DNA from: Datura wrightii
Lineage: Eukaryota; Streptophyta; Magnoliopsida; Solanales; Solanaceae
Length of the DNA stretch: 64,000 nt
Assembly: GCA_035772735.1 (NCBI GenBank)
Contig: JASDFA010000003.1
Coordinates: 62,740,501 to 62,804,500, forward strand
Direction of reading: 5' to 3'
In this document: positions 11,351-20,337 of the stretch, piece by piece
Layout of the letters: each line of letters starts with the position of its first letter
Position numbering within the stretch: the first letter of the stretch is position 1
Translations under genes and position numbers: made by a program
Notes under the pieces: generated by a model
The model's input: the letters and a program-made list of their open reading frames with translations, nothing else
The model's database searches: none
Told to the model about the DNA's origin: nothing

Positions 11351-12838
11351 ACGGATCTATTTAAAAGATGTCTTCATCTTCTTGAAACTTGATTTCCTTG
11401 AAATTTGATATTTGTCCTGATGTGACCTTGGAATTTGATGAAGATTCGTCTTCATCTGCATGGGAGTCTGTACAGATTCCATTTTATCCTGATGTGGCTT
11501 GTCTTTTTGCTGCATTGTTTTTTGGGTGGATTCCTGAGGGGTCCACTGCTTTTGATTGTAGTAGCTTTTCATTTTTCTGAAAGGATAGTCTGGCCGCCTC
11601 CTTTAGTTGAGAAGATAAGCTTGAGCTATCCCTTGCAGATCTAGCATGTCTCCATTGCTTGGTTCACTTGTATGAGAGGATACAGTATCTAATAATTCCA
11701 TTATCTGTTTTTGTTGGGTATCTTTTTCCAAATTTGACAAGGCCTGCTGGAGACTTCTTTTTAATTCTTCCTTGGACAGTTGGGAATCCTGTCGTAATGA
11801 AGAACTTGAAGTTTCCTTATCTTCCTGGGGTGTTGGTGCCCAGCCTTTGATTTTGATGGTCTTACTTAGATATTTAATTCTTTAAATTTCATGAATATCA
11901 AAGGACCAGCTGATAATATATGAAATTCTTTTTGCAATAAAAAACTTACACAATTTAATATTTTCCGGTAGGGTAGAAATATTCTGCTCTACCTGAAAAT
12001 TTTCAAACTATGTTTGAAAATGTTTTGACAATACCTGTTTATTTCCTCCGAATTGGTTCCACCATTCATAAAACCATCTGGGAATGATCGCGCTTTTCAT
12101 TTCTTCTGAATACTTGACAAACCCAGAGTGAGTGTTGGGCCTTAGATACATAAAGTTATACCAGGCTGTCTTATAATCATACCAGTTGTATGTCTGGGGT
12201 CTATGGGTTCTTGATAGGGGAATGGGTGTATGCATATGATCTACAAACCATTCAAACGGACTTAAAAATTCTTTTAATTGTGAACTTTGAGTATTGAATA
12301 CTGTCAAGATTATCCGTACATTTTAATTTATGCTCAATTTTTACTGAATCGGTGTCTGCTAAAATGAACTCATAATACCTTCGGGTTTTAAGGGGATCAT
12401 CTGTCTCCACATAATTCCAATTTGTGTAGCAGGGTTTTAGTAACACGGGTACTCCAAAACCTTCATATTTTTTATCGAGGGCCATGATCGGTAGTACCTG
12501 TAAAACTGTTAGCTCAAACTGCTGTTTATTTGGAATATTTTTCTCCATTTTCTTTTCAGGAGTCGCTGGCAGAACTGCCTGAGAGTATGTCTCTGGTGGC
12601 TTCATTTCATAGCTGTCCTTGGTTTGGATAGAGATAACTTTGTCGCCTGATGAAGAGTCTCCTTTAAAAACTGATTTTAATGGTTGTAATCTGGTCTGAC
12701 TGGTTATGGGTTCCTTTAATGGGGACGGAATAGTAGCTTTTGGCAAAGATGGGAATTCTACCAAAACTGAATATTTAGTTTCTGGTTTTGTTTTTTCCTC
12801 TTCTTTGAAGGGTCTTTTTATTATTTCTTCTTGTTTGA
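11351..12838 (-). pseudogene. EPRV ORF4 of tandem second unit, 5' truncated and frameshifted
   Basis: A second copy of the transactivator-like ORF, near-identical to 3395-4900. It is open from 12764 to 12252, then shifts frame at the same T-run as the full unit and continues 12307-12008; further 3' fragments include an open 71-codon frame at 11357-11572 (Gln/Lys/Ser-rich). The N-terminus is cut by the inversion junction at 12838. It lies on the minus strand and forms the left arm of a large inverted repeat with 12871-14648. Confidence 0.75.
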
Positions 12839-12873
12839 GAGGATGCAGTATCTAATAAATCCATTATCTGTTT
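12836..12873 (+). repeat. Filler DNA at EPRV inversion centre
   Basis: This is a 38-nt templated insert. It matches 11673-11710 of the same locus in direct orientation except for about two bases (it starts TGAGAGGATGCAG and ends CCATTATCTGTTT). It shares 3 nt (TGA, TTT) with each flanking arm. It separates the two inverted EPRV arms. Confidence 0.8.
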
Positions 12874-14117
12874 CAGCCTTTCAAACTAGAAGAAATAATG
12901 AAAAGATCCTTCAAAGAAGAGGAAAAACCAAAACCAGAAAATAAATATCCAGTTTTGGCAGAATTCCCATCTTTGCCAAAAGCTACTATTCCGTCCCCAT
13001 TAAAGGAACCCATAACCAGTCAGACCAGATTACAACCATTAAAATCAGTTTTTAAAGGAGACTCTTCAACAGGAGACAAAACTATCTCTATCCAAACCAA
13101 GGACAACTATGAAATGAAGCCACCAGAGACATACTCTCAGGCAGTTCTGCCAGCGACTCCTGAAAAGAAAATGGAGAGAAATATTCCAAATAAACAACAG
13201 TTTGAGCTAACAGTTTTACAAGTACTGCCGATCATGGCCCTCGATAAAAAATATGAAGGTTTTGGAGTACCCGAGTTACTAAAACCCTGCTACACAAATT
13301 GGAATTATGTGGAGACAGATGATCCCCTTAAAACCCGAAGGTATTATGAGTTCATTTTAATAGACACCGATTCAGTAAAAATTGAGCATAAATTAAAATG
13401 TCCGGATAATCCTGACAGTATTCAATACTCAAAGTTCACAATTAAAGGAATTTTTAAGTCCGTTTGAATGGTTTGTAGATCATATGCATACACCCATTCC
13501 CCTATCAAGAACCCATAGACCCCAGACATACAACTGGTATGATTATAAGGCAGCCTGGTATAACTTTATGTATCTAAGGCCCAACACTCACTCTTGGTTT
13601 GTCAAGTATTTAGAAGAAATGAAAAGCGCGATCATTCTCAGATGGTTTTACGAATGGTGGAACCAATTCGGAAGAAATAAACAGGTATTGTCAAAACATT
13701 TTCAAACACAGTTTGAAAAATTTCAGGTAGAGCAGAATATTTCTACCCTACTAGAAAATATTAAATTGTGTAAGTTTTTTTATTGCAAAAAGAATTTCAT
13801 ATATTATCAGCTGGTCCTTTGATATTAATGAAATTGAAAGAATTAAATATCTGAGTAAGACCATCAAAATCAAAGGCTGGGCACCAACACCCCAGGAAGA
13901 TAAGGAAACTTCAAGTTCTTCATTACGACAGGATTCCCAACTGTCCAAGGAAGAATTAAAAAGAAGGCTCCAGCAGGCCTTGTCAAATTTGGAAAAAGAT
14001 ACCCAACAAAAACAGATAATGGAATTATTAGATACTGCATCCTCTCATACAAGTGAACCAAGCAATGGAGACATGCTAGATCCGCAAGGGATAGCTCAAG
14101 CTTATCTTCTCAACTAA
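12871..14117 (+). pseudogene. EPRV ORF4 in inverted third unit, 5' truncated and frameshifted
   Basis: A plus-strand copy of the transactivator-like ORF. The frame is open from the junction (FQPFKLEEI, 12871 on) through 13467, then the same extra T as in the other two copies at this locus shifts the frame (about 13449-13455). Open sequence resumes at 13484-13822 and ends at a seven-T run; the remainder encodes a Gln/Lys/Glu-rich, coiled-coil-like tail (KEELKRRLQQALSNLEKD) to a stop near 14117. It forms the right arm of the inverted repeat. The start codon region lies beyond the junction and is missing. Confidence 0.75.
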
Positions 14118-14385
14118 AGGAGGCGGCCAGACTATCCTTTCAGAAAAATGAAAAGCTACTACAATCAAAACCAGTGGACCCCTCAGGAATCCACCCAAAA
14201 AATAATGCAGCAAAAAGACAAGCCACATCAGGATAAAATGGAATCTGTACAGACTCCCATGTAGATGAAGACGAATCTTCATCAAATTCCAAGGTCACAT
14301 CAGGACAAATATCAAATTTCAAGAAAATCAAGTTTCAAGAAGATGAAGACATCTTTTAAATAGATCCGTGTAAAATTAAATCTGC

Positions 14386-14556
14386 CACGTGTGGACACAT
14401 GTAAATAGATAGCAGGTAGTAATTAGTTGACTCATCTTATTGAGGTCTATTTAAAACCTTCACCTTGTATTAAGAGGGGCATTCGGAAAACACTACACTC
14501 ACTTCCAAATTTCCCAAACCTCTCTATGTTCTCTAGTTTTCCTTCTTATCAATAAA
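14386..14556 (+). promoter_or_regulatory. EPRV promoter and poly(A) signal (inverted unit)
   Basis: Plus strand: G-box CACGTG (14386-14391), W-box core TTGACT (14427-14432), TATA-like TATTTAAAA (14448-14456) and AATAAA (14551-14556). It would fire rightward out of the virus into the flanking LTR of element H, since viral homology ends at 14648. Confidence 0.6.
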
Positions 14557-14648
14557 CAACTCTTTGTAAGTATCATTTTCTTCTACTTTATTACTACTTG
14601 CAGTATTTTATTTTATTTTGCTCCTACCTTTGTAATTAACTTCTAAGT

Positions 14649-16069
14649 AGAAAGGGAGGAAAAATAAGGGAATTAGGTGACCGGCGCTTCACTGGAGAAG
14701 ACTGGCAAAACGCCGGCCAAGAGCTAATGAACACTATCTTTGGGAATGATATTGATTGGCGAATGCGGACTTCAACTGATGACTCACCAGTCCTTTCTCC
14801 AAATGACACTTGAATATTATGGACCGAAGAGAAAAGAGTCAGCAACACGTGGGTAGATACCGGAGAAACACCGAAGAAATTGCCTAAGGCTACTGAAACT
14901 CACGGGAGTCAAAATTAATTAGAGATAGCGGTTCACGAAATGTAACTGGTGAACCGTCGATACTCCCGCAAGTGCCAGAATACTGATCAGTGGTAAAAAT
15001 ATCTAATATGAACAAAGACATAGTTGGATACCCTACTTTTGGATATATTCTAGAGAGAAGTACTCTTTATTGAGGAGATCTCAATTTTATAGATTTTAGA
15101 ACATTCTCTTGTCAAAGAAGAAAGTAAGAATTTGATTGGTGGAAATTGAAAAGAATTGTTTTCTTTTTCTTCTTCTTCTTTCTCCATAGTAAGGTACTAC
15201 TATTGTTGAAAACTTCTTGTTGAACTTGATTTTTCTACTCCTATTATTGAATTCAATGAGTTTATTGTTAAATATGCTTTTGCATTTCTTGACTATGAGT
15301 AGCTAAATCATTAACTAGAGGTGTGTGGTGATGAATGCTTAATTAGAGTGGGTAATTGTAGAGTCATATCAATATTGTTTAATTAGTGTAAATCTATTAG
15401 ATTCTCTCCAATCTATAATTGAAGATCCATTTTTGTTGATGTGGGTCTAACTGTTCTTACTTGATTTTTGCTTGCAAAAGAATAATTGAGTATTGGGAGA
15501 AAATTTAATGGTGGACATAGATAAGAGATTGTGAAATTGGGCTGGAAATAGCCAAAATTACGTTCTCACTCCTAATTAATAGATAAGAGCTAGAAATTAG
15601 TGCAGCTATTAATCCAAATCTGATTGGATTGAGTTTATGGTGTCTAGGGGTTTGAAAGAACTCTAACAAGAGGTATTTATGAGGCTGAAAAACATTAAAT
15701 GCCCACTTTCCCGAGATTATTTACACAAATGGAACTTATGAGATGACCTAGCATGACCCTATTTAGTTAGCATATCATCTACATCACACCTCTAGTCTTT
15801 CACATTCTTGTCAACAACCTTGTAATTTTGCTATCGTAGTTAGCCAAATTAGAAGTTATATTCTTTTGTAAATTTCATTTTCCCCCAACATGTTTATTTC
15901 CATGTTATCTTAACTGGTATAAGCTAAATTCAATTCTCAAATGACACTCGTATGTATCATTCACTAGTCCCTCTAGGATTCGACCCCGACATTCATTGGG
16001 ATATTTGTCTTGATACAATGACCGTTTATGCTCTTTGTATGAAGAGTATATTTTGGATATTATAAAAAA
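14649..16069 (+). mobile_element. 5' LTR region of element H (Athila/Tat-like), left end cut by EPRV
   Basis: This noncoding, AT-rich stretch lies directly before a tRNA-Asp-type primer site (16070). It holds a nested stem-loop at 14903-14968 and the motif ATGAGTAGCTAAATC (15295-15309), which recurs in the LTR of element I as ATGAGTGGCTAATTC. The true LTR start is not visible; viral sequence ends at 14648. Assignment as LTR/U5 rests on position before the primer site and the shared motif. Confidence 0.65.
14903..14968 (+). other. Nested stem-loop in H LTR
   Basis: The outer arms are CGGGAGT (14903-14909) and ACTCCCG (14962-14968); the inner arms are GGTTCAC (14930-14936) and GTGAACC (14949-14955). 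All pairings are perfect. Similar inverted words occur in the U3 of element I. Confidence 0.6.
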
Positions 16070-16087
16070 TGGCGTCGTTGCCGGGGA
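16070..16087 (+). promoter_or_regulatory. Primer-binding site of element H (tRNA-Asp type)
   Basis: TGGCGTCGTTGCCGGGGA differs by one base from the complement of the plant tRNA-Asp(GUC) 3' end, the primer typical of Athila-like Ty3/gypsy elements. Confidence 0.85.
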
Positions 16088-16184
16088 CTAGCTCTTTATA
16101 CTCTTGTGTTGATTGTTAATTTGAGGTAGTCTTGCATCTTAAGTGTTGACATTAAGATTGTTGTTCTTGTTAGGATAAAGTCAT

Positions 16185-16315
16185 ATGAGTCATCATTCAC
16201 AAGCAGGAGATAACTCAGTGGAGGGTAATATTGAGCATGAGGAAGATAACCCAGTGATGTCCAAAGTGGCAGGAGCTATTCACCTACCACCTACGGTAGG
16301 GAATGTCGTGTTCCA
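16185..16315 (+). pseudogene. gag: Element H gag, 5' exon-like piece, interrupted by element I
   Basis: The open frame starts at ATG 16185 (MSHHSQAGDNSVEG) and runs to the TTCCA target site. If element I and one TTCCA copy are set aside, the frame continues directly at 26230 into a gag-like sequence. So the interruption is a clean insertion, and H gag was still open here when I landed. Confidence 0.8.
16311..16315 (+). repeat. Target-site duplication of element I, left
   Basis: TTCCA directly before the LTR start TG at 16316; the matching copy is at 26225-26229. Five base pairs is the usual length for Ty3/gypsy integrases. Confidence 0.9.
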
Positions 16316-17746
16316 TGATCTTGGGCAGATTTATATGCCCAAGTGATACTCAAACGTATCATTTTCGCCTTGTTTATTGTGCAATGTGTATACATTTTCA
16401 TGTAATTGGTAATAAAATGTGAATTTATACTAACCAACATGATTAGCATTGTTTTGCAGGTAAAACATGAGTTTTAGGAGCTAAAACGCATGTTGGAACA
16501 ATATCGGAGTTGGACTTGGATGCGAGCATGGAAAAGACATTGGAATGCGCAATGTAAAGGGGCAACGTGATTGAGCCGTGCCACGCTACCATCGCGGAGG
16601 CACACTGCCTGGAGGGTGATTTAATTGGCAATTTCCAGTGAAGCCTCGCGACAGCTCCGTGGCACGGAGATAAGCCTCTGCGTTGGCCTCCGTGCCACGT
16701 TGAGGCTATATTCCCGGACCCTGGATTTCCAGTGAGGGTCCGCATCCACGCCGTGTCACGGAGGCAGTGCTCCGCGTTGGCCTCCGTGACACGTTGCTTG
16801 TTATTCCGGGAAAAATTCCCAATAGTATAAATAGAACACTTAGGCTTATTTTTAATGAATTCAGACTTGGTGGAGCAAGGACGTGGGTTAGAGGCAGTTG
16901 AGGAACGAAAAAGCTAAGGTTTTTTCTCTCTTTCTTTCTTCTTTCAATCAATTGTTTGTATGATTAACACTTGTTTTAGGATGATTAATCCACAAATGAG
17001 TGGCTAATTCTCTTCCTTGCTGAGGTTGTGAACAATGGTGATGAATTTTGATTATTGAATTGTATGGTTTTTCATCTTCTTCTTATATGTTGTTCTATTA
17101 ATTCTTGTTTCTACTGCATTAGTGTGTGGCCGACATTAATGTACATCTAAAAAGTCCAATTTCACTCGAGAGAGCACGAAATTGGAAAGTTGTGAATTAA
17201 TAGGGTATTGTTCTTAACTTGATTTGGGAAAATTGGGTTTTAATGTGCTTTCCTGATAAAAATATACTTGAAAGCTGTATTAGTCAATTTAGGAACCGGA
17301 ATTGTAGTGCTAGGTCATAAATTGCATTTGATCACAGAAATGTAGACGAATGGTTTATGATTCTAAAGTGGGATTAAATACGAGAGTTTTAATCTCTAGG
17401 CTAATGTTCTTGGCTAGCAACATGAAGAAAAGATTAACCAAATGATGATTATAATCAAGTTCATTACTTGTTCTTAACCTTGGCATGCTCATATGCATAG
17501 TTTCAATTCACAGTAAATATTTGTTAATAGTTTTAGTATATAATTTGTAAACAAAAACTTATTTAACTTTTGGTTACGTTGTTGTCAACATATTTAGAAG
17601 TAAGATAGAATATAGTATACCTAAGCAATTTTACTTATCCAGAGTCTCCTTGGTTCGATACTTGGCTTACTTAGCCACTTTATTACTTGTTTGACCACGT
17701 GCACTTGCGTGTCGGTTTTTAACACCTATACCGAACCAACCGAACA
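16316..17746 (+). repeat. 5' LTR of element I
   Basis: A long LTR with a GC-rich U3 portion (16560-16800) full of CTCCGTG-type inverted words, including the palindrome CTCCGTGGCACGGAG (16655-16669) and a hairpin with perfect 13-bp arms (CGTGTCACGGAGG at 16752-16764, CCTCCGTGACACG at 16781-16793). A good TATA box, TATAAATAG, lies at 16826-16834. Downstream are a CT-rich stretch and the motif ATGAGTGGCTAATTC (16996-17010) shared with H. The reading frames inside are not credible genes. Confidence 0.95.
16826..16834 (+). promoter_or_regulatory. TATA box of element I LTR
   Basis: TATAAATAG, identical in the 3' LTR (25304-25312), 33 nt downstream of the 13-bp-arm hairpin. It is likely the core promoter of the genomic RNA. 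Confidence 0.7.
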
Positions 17747-17752
17747 AGTTTT

Positions 17753-17770
17753 TGGCGCCGTTGCCGGGGA
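17753..17770 (+). promoter_or_regulatory. Primer-binding site of element I (tRNA-Asp)
   Basis: TGGCGCCGTTGCCGGGGA is a perfect complement of the 18 nt at the 3' end of plant tRNA-Asp(GUC) including CCA, 6 nt after the LTR end. Confidence 0.95.
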
Positions 17771-17908
17771 GACTAGGCAATTGGTGAAATTGTGTTAAGT
17801 GTAAATTTACTGTATTTTTGTTTTATTTTCTTAAGTGTTGACAACTTGGTCTTAGCCTGTATTTTGCAGACTTGATTTCTGTGAACACTGGCAAAGGACA
17901 AGGAGCTG

Positions 17909-19297
17909 GTGGAATCTTACTTAGAGCCTGAACGTGAATTTCATAGTAAACGCAGAGAAGCTCTACAAAAGAAGCTGCAGTTATTCAGACAGTCTATTAT
18001 GGAGCAACAAAATCCACCGGTTGTGAGGGCAGTGTTAGTGCCCGACGAAGCAGTAGCAAGGCCGGTTCGCGAGGTGGCAATCCCACATACCAACAATGTA
18101 CATTCTAGTATCCGCAAACCAGAGCCTGGAGGGAGATTTGAATTAGAGCAGAATATGGTGCAACTTTTGCACACAAGCGGGCAATTTACAGGTCTCCCTC
18201 ATGAAGACCCACAACAACATCTCCAGAATTTTTTGGAGATAAGTGACACTTATATACCCGCTGGAGTGTCACCTGATTATGTTCGGCTCACCCTATTTCC
18301 GTTTTCCTTACTTGGTGAAGCCAAGAGGTGGTTAAAAGCTGAACCACCAAATTCTATATCAACGTGGGATGATCTTGCACGGAAGTTTTTGATAAGATTT
18401 TTTCCCTCTGGTAAAACAGCCAGACTTAGAAGTCAAATTCTAATTTTCAAACAGAGGGAGGGAGAAAATTTGTATCAAGCCTGGGAAAGATTTAAATCCA
18501 TGTTGCGGGACTGTCCTCATCATCATCAGTCCAATGAGGTGTTGGTACACACATTTATTGAGGGTTTGGAACCCCATACTAAAATTTTGTTAGACTCAGC
18601 AACTGGAGGGCAAGCGCTGGAAAAGACTTATGAGGAGCTGTACACTTTGTTCAACCGAATTTCACAGGGCAATCCAGAATGGAATGCAGATTCATCTCGA
18701 GGTGGAGCAAGGAAAGCAGCAGGAGTACTTGAAGTGGATGGATTTACAGCTATCGTTGCACAGATAGCTGCCTTGCAGAATCAGTTAAACAACCACTTCA
18801 GCAATATGAACTTGAACCAGCCTTCAGCTTCAGTCAATGCGGTCCAGCAAATGTGGTGTGAAGTGTGTGGTAGCAGTGAGCACTCAGCTGAGTATTGTGG
18901 AGCAAACCCAGATTCGGTTAACTTTTTGGGCAATGCGCAAAGAAATCAGCAGCAGTTTGGTAGTGGCTACAACTCAAATTGGAGGAACCATCCAAATTTT
19001 TCATGGGGTAGCAACAACCAACAAGGCCAAAGTTTGGGTCAGGGTATGCACAGGAATCAAGGAGGGCAACAGAACTACCAATCTCAATTCAGAAATCACA
19101 ATGCCCCTCCTCCACCACCATCACCTACCATTGAGGAAATGTTCAAGACCATGATCGCTAATCAGGCGCAATTGCAGGCTGACTATGTTAAATTGGCAGC
19201 CGAAGTGAAGAATAATCAATTAGCGACCAAGGCTCTTGAGTATCAATTTGGGCAATTTGCTAGTGCCCAAAACACAAGACCCAGAGGAGGTGCCTAG
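17909..19297 (+). CDS. gag: Gag of element I
   Basis: An open frame of 462 codons starting MESYLEPEREF. Residues about 125-220 match the retrotransposon gag (capsid-like) family: LTLFPFSLLGEAKRWL, a conserved W/F pattern, FFPSGKTARLRSQ, then ENLYQAWERFKSML. A CCHC zinc knuckle CEVCGSSEHSAEYC lies at residues 317-330, followed by a Gln/Asn-rich tail and a proline run. It would form the particle that packages element RNA. It ends TAG at 19295-19297; the homologous continuation (PSDTDPNPK) is in the +1 frame, overlapping by 62 nt. The frame is otherwise undamaged, which fits a young element. The first ATG of the open frame is chosen; there is none better upstream. Confidence 0.92.
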   Translation: MESYLEPEREFHSKRREALQKKLQLFRQSIMEQQNPPVVRAVLVPDEAVARPVREVAIPHTNNVHSSIRKPEPGGRFELEQNMVQLLHTSGQFTGLPHEDPQQHLQNFLEISDTYIPAGVSPDYVRLTLFPFSLLGEAKRWLKAEPPNSISTWDDLARKFLIRFFPSGKTARLRSQILIFKQREGENLYQAWERFKSMLRDCPHHHQSNEVLVHTFIEGLEPHTKILLDSATGGQALEKTYEELYTLFNRISQGNPEWNADSSRGGARKAAGVLEVDGFTAIVAQIAALQNQLNNHFSNMNLNQPSASVNAVQQMWCEVCGSSEHSAEYCGANPDSVNFLGNAQRNQQQFGSGYNSNWRNHPNFSWGSNNQQGQSLGQGMHRNQGGQQNYQSQFRNHNAPPPPPSPTIEEMFKTMIANQAQLQADYVKLAAEVKNNQLATKALEYQFGQFASAQNTRPRGGA

Positions 19298-20279
19298 CGA
19301 CACGGATCCTAATCCGAAGCAGGTGAATGCAGTGACCACGAGGAGTGGTTTGCAGTTGAAGGAGGTGGAACCGGAGAGACCACCTCAAAAGTCAGGAGCA
19401 GCAGATGTTGAGGAGGAACAAAGTTCTGATAGTGGAAAGACCAAAGAAGCAGAAGCAGAAAGACCTCCACCCCCATTCCCTCAACGACTCAAGAAACACA
19501 AAGAGGAGGCGTGTTTCAAGAAATTTATGGAGGTGCTTAAACAGGTACATGTTAATTTAACTCTTGTTGATGTCTTGCAGGGAGTGCCAAAATATGATAA
19601 ATATATTAAAGACATCGTGGCCAATAAAAGTCGTCTGACTGAGTATGCCACGGTGGCTTTGACGGAGGAATGCACTTCCCGAATCCAGAATAGGCTGCCC
19701 ACGAAGCTGAAAGACCCTGGAAGTTTTACTATCCAGCTTACAATTGGGCAGAGTATCCGAGCTCGTGGATTATGTGACTTGGGGGCGAGCATAAATCTGA
19801 TGCCATCTTCGGTATTCAGGAAGCTAGGTCTAGGGAGTCCTAGACCTACAACCGTAATCTTGCAGTTAGCAGATAGATCCTTAGCTAGGCCGGATGGCAT
19901 TGTTGAGGATGTGCTTGTGCAAGTGGGCTCCCTTATTTTTCCGGTTGATTTTATTGTTCTGGATTTTGAACCAGATGCTGAAGTCCCATTTATTTTGGGA
20001 CGACCCTTTTTGGCAACCGGAAAAGCATTAATTGACGTAGCTGCGGGTCAACTTACAATGCGAGCACATGACAAGGTAGAAGTGTTCGATGTGTACAAAG
20101 CACCCAAGCTCCCGATGGTAAATGAGGAACTCTCGGTGATCAATGTGATTGATCATGGGAAGGCTAATCAAATGAGTGAATCCCGAGAGTTGACAGGAAG
20201 ACCACCTGATAAGGCTGAGCACTACTGGGGGGAGGACAATGATCGTGAAAAATCGTCCATCACCCTAGTAGATAATTGA
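19236..20279 (+). CDS. Gag C-terminus and aspartic protease of element I (+1 frame)
   Basis: This frame overlaps gag by 62 nt and is +1 to it. True homology begins near 19290 (VPSDTDPNP, then NAVTTRSGLQL), as in Athila-type polyproteins. An acidic/proline linker is followed by a retropepsin: GSFTIQLTIGQ, catalytic CDLGASINLMP (Asp near residue 181, with Leu in place of the usual Thr, as is common in this group), and the second motif ILGRPFLAT. It ends at TGA 20277-20279 with no RT following. The protease would mature Gag. The frame change is either a one-base indel in this copy or programmed frameshifting; other copies would tell. Confidence 0.88.
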   Translation: MSINLGNLLVPKTQDPEEVPSDTDPNPKQVNAVTTRSGLQLKEVEPERPPQKSGAADVEEEQSSDSGKTKEAEAERPPPPFPQRLKKHKEEACFKKFMEVLKQVHVNLTLVDVLQGVPKYDKYIKDIVANKSRLTEYATVALTEECTSRIQNRLPTKLKDPGSFTIQLTIGQSIRARGLCDLGASINLMPSSVFRKLGLGSPRPTTVILQLADRSLARPDGIVEDVLVQVGSLIFPVDFIVLDFEPDAEVPFILGRPFLATGKALIDVAAGQLTMRAHDKVEVFDVYKAPKLPMVNEELSVINVIDHGKANQMSESRELTGRPPDKAEHYWGEDNDREKSSITLVDN

Positions 20280-20289
20280 GCATAAAGGA

Positions 20290-20337
20290 CGTCGAGCCGC
20301 GACGGTAAACCAGGCGCTGCACGGGAGGCAACCCGTG
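20290..20337 (+). other. Tandem hairpins after gag-pro stop (element I)
   Basis: Hairpin 1: CGTCG-AGCCG-CGACG (20290-20304). Hairpin 2: CACGGG-AGGCAA-CCCGTG (20320-20337), preceded by GGCGCT. It begins 10 nt after the stop codon. Element H has the same arrangement at 28468-28514 with different stem bases but the same AGGCAA loop and GGCGCT box. I recall GGGAGGCAACCC boxes in other plant Athila-type elements but cannot check. Confidence 0.8.

Larger units (their letters stand above)
3085..14648. mobile_element. Endogenous pararetrovirus locus 1 (full unit + tandem partial unit + inverted partial unit)
   Basis: The locus holds three pieces of one caulimovirid genome. A full-length unit lies on the minus strand from the tRNA-Met primer site at 11039-11050 to the same point of the next unit at 3085 (about 7.96 kb, the usual size for the family). 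A second unit continues head-to-tail upstream of it (11051-12838, promoter/leader and last ORF). After a 38-nt filler, a third partial unit runs on the plus strand (12871-14648). The left edge stops within the first bases of the primer site (TGGTA); the right edge stops about 35 nt before it. Movement protein, CCHC, protease, RT and RNase H motifs are visible. The placement near Solendovirus/Petuvirus is inference. No unit has all ORFs open. Confidence 0.9.

Noticed and set aside
16443..16951. Minus-strand frames in the LTR of element I (also 24921-25109)
   Set aside because: They lie in noncoding U3, come in both LTRs by copying, and have no domain.
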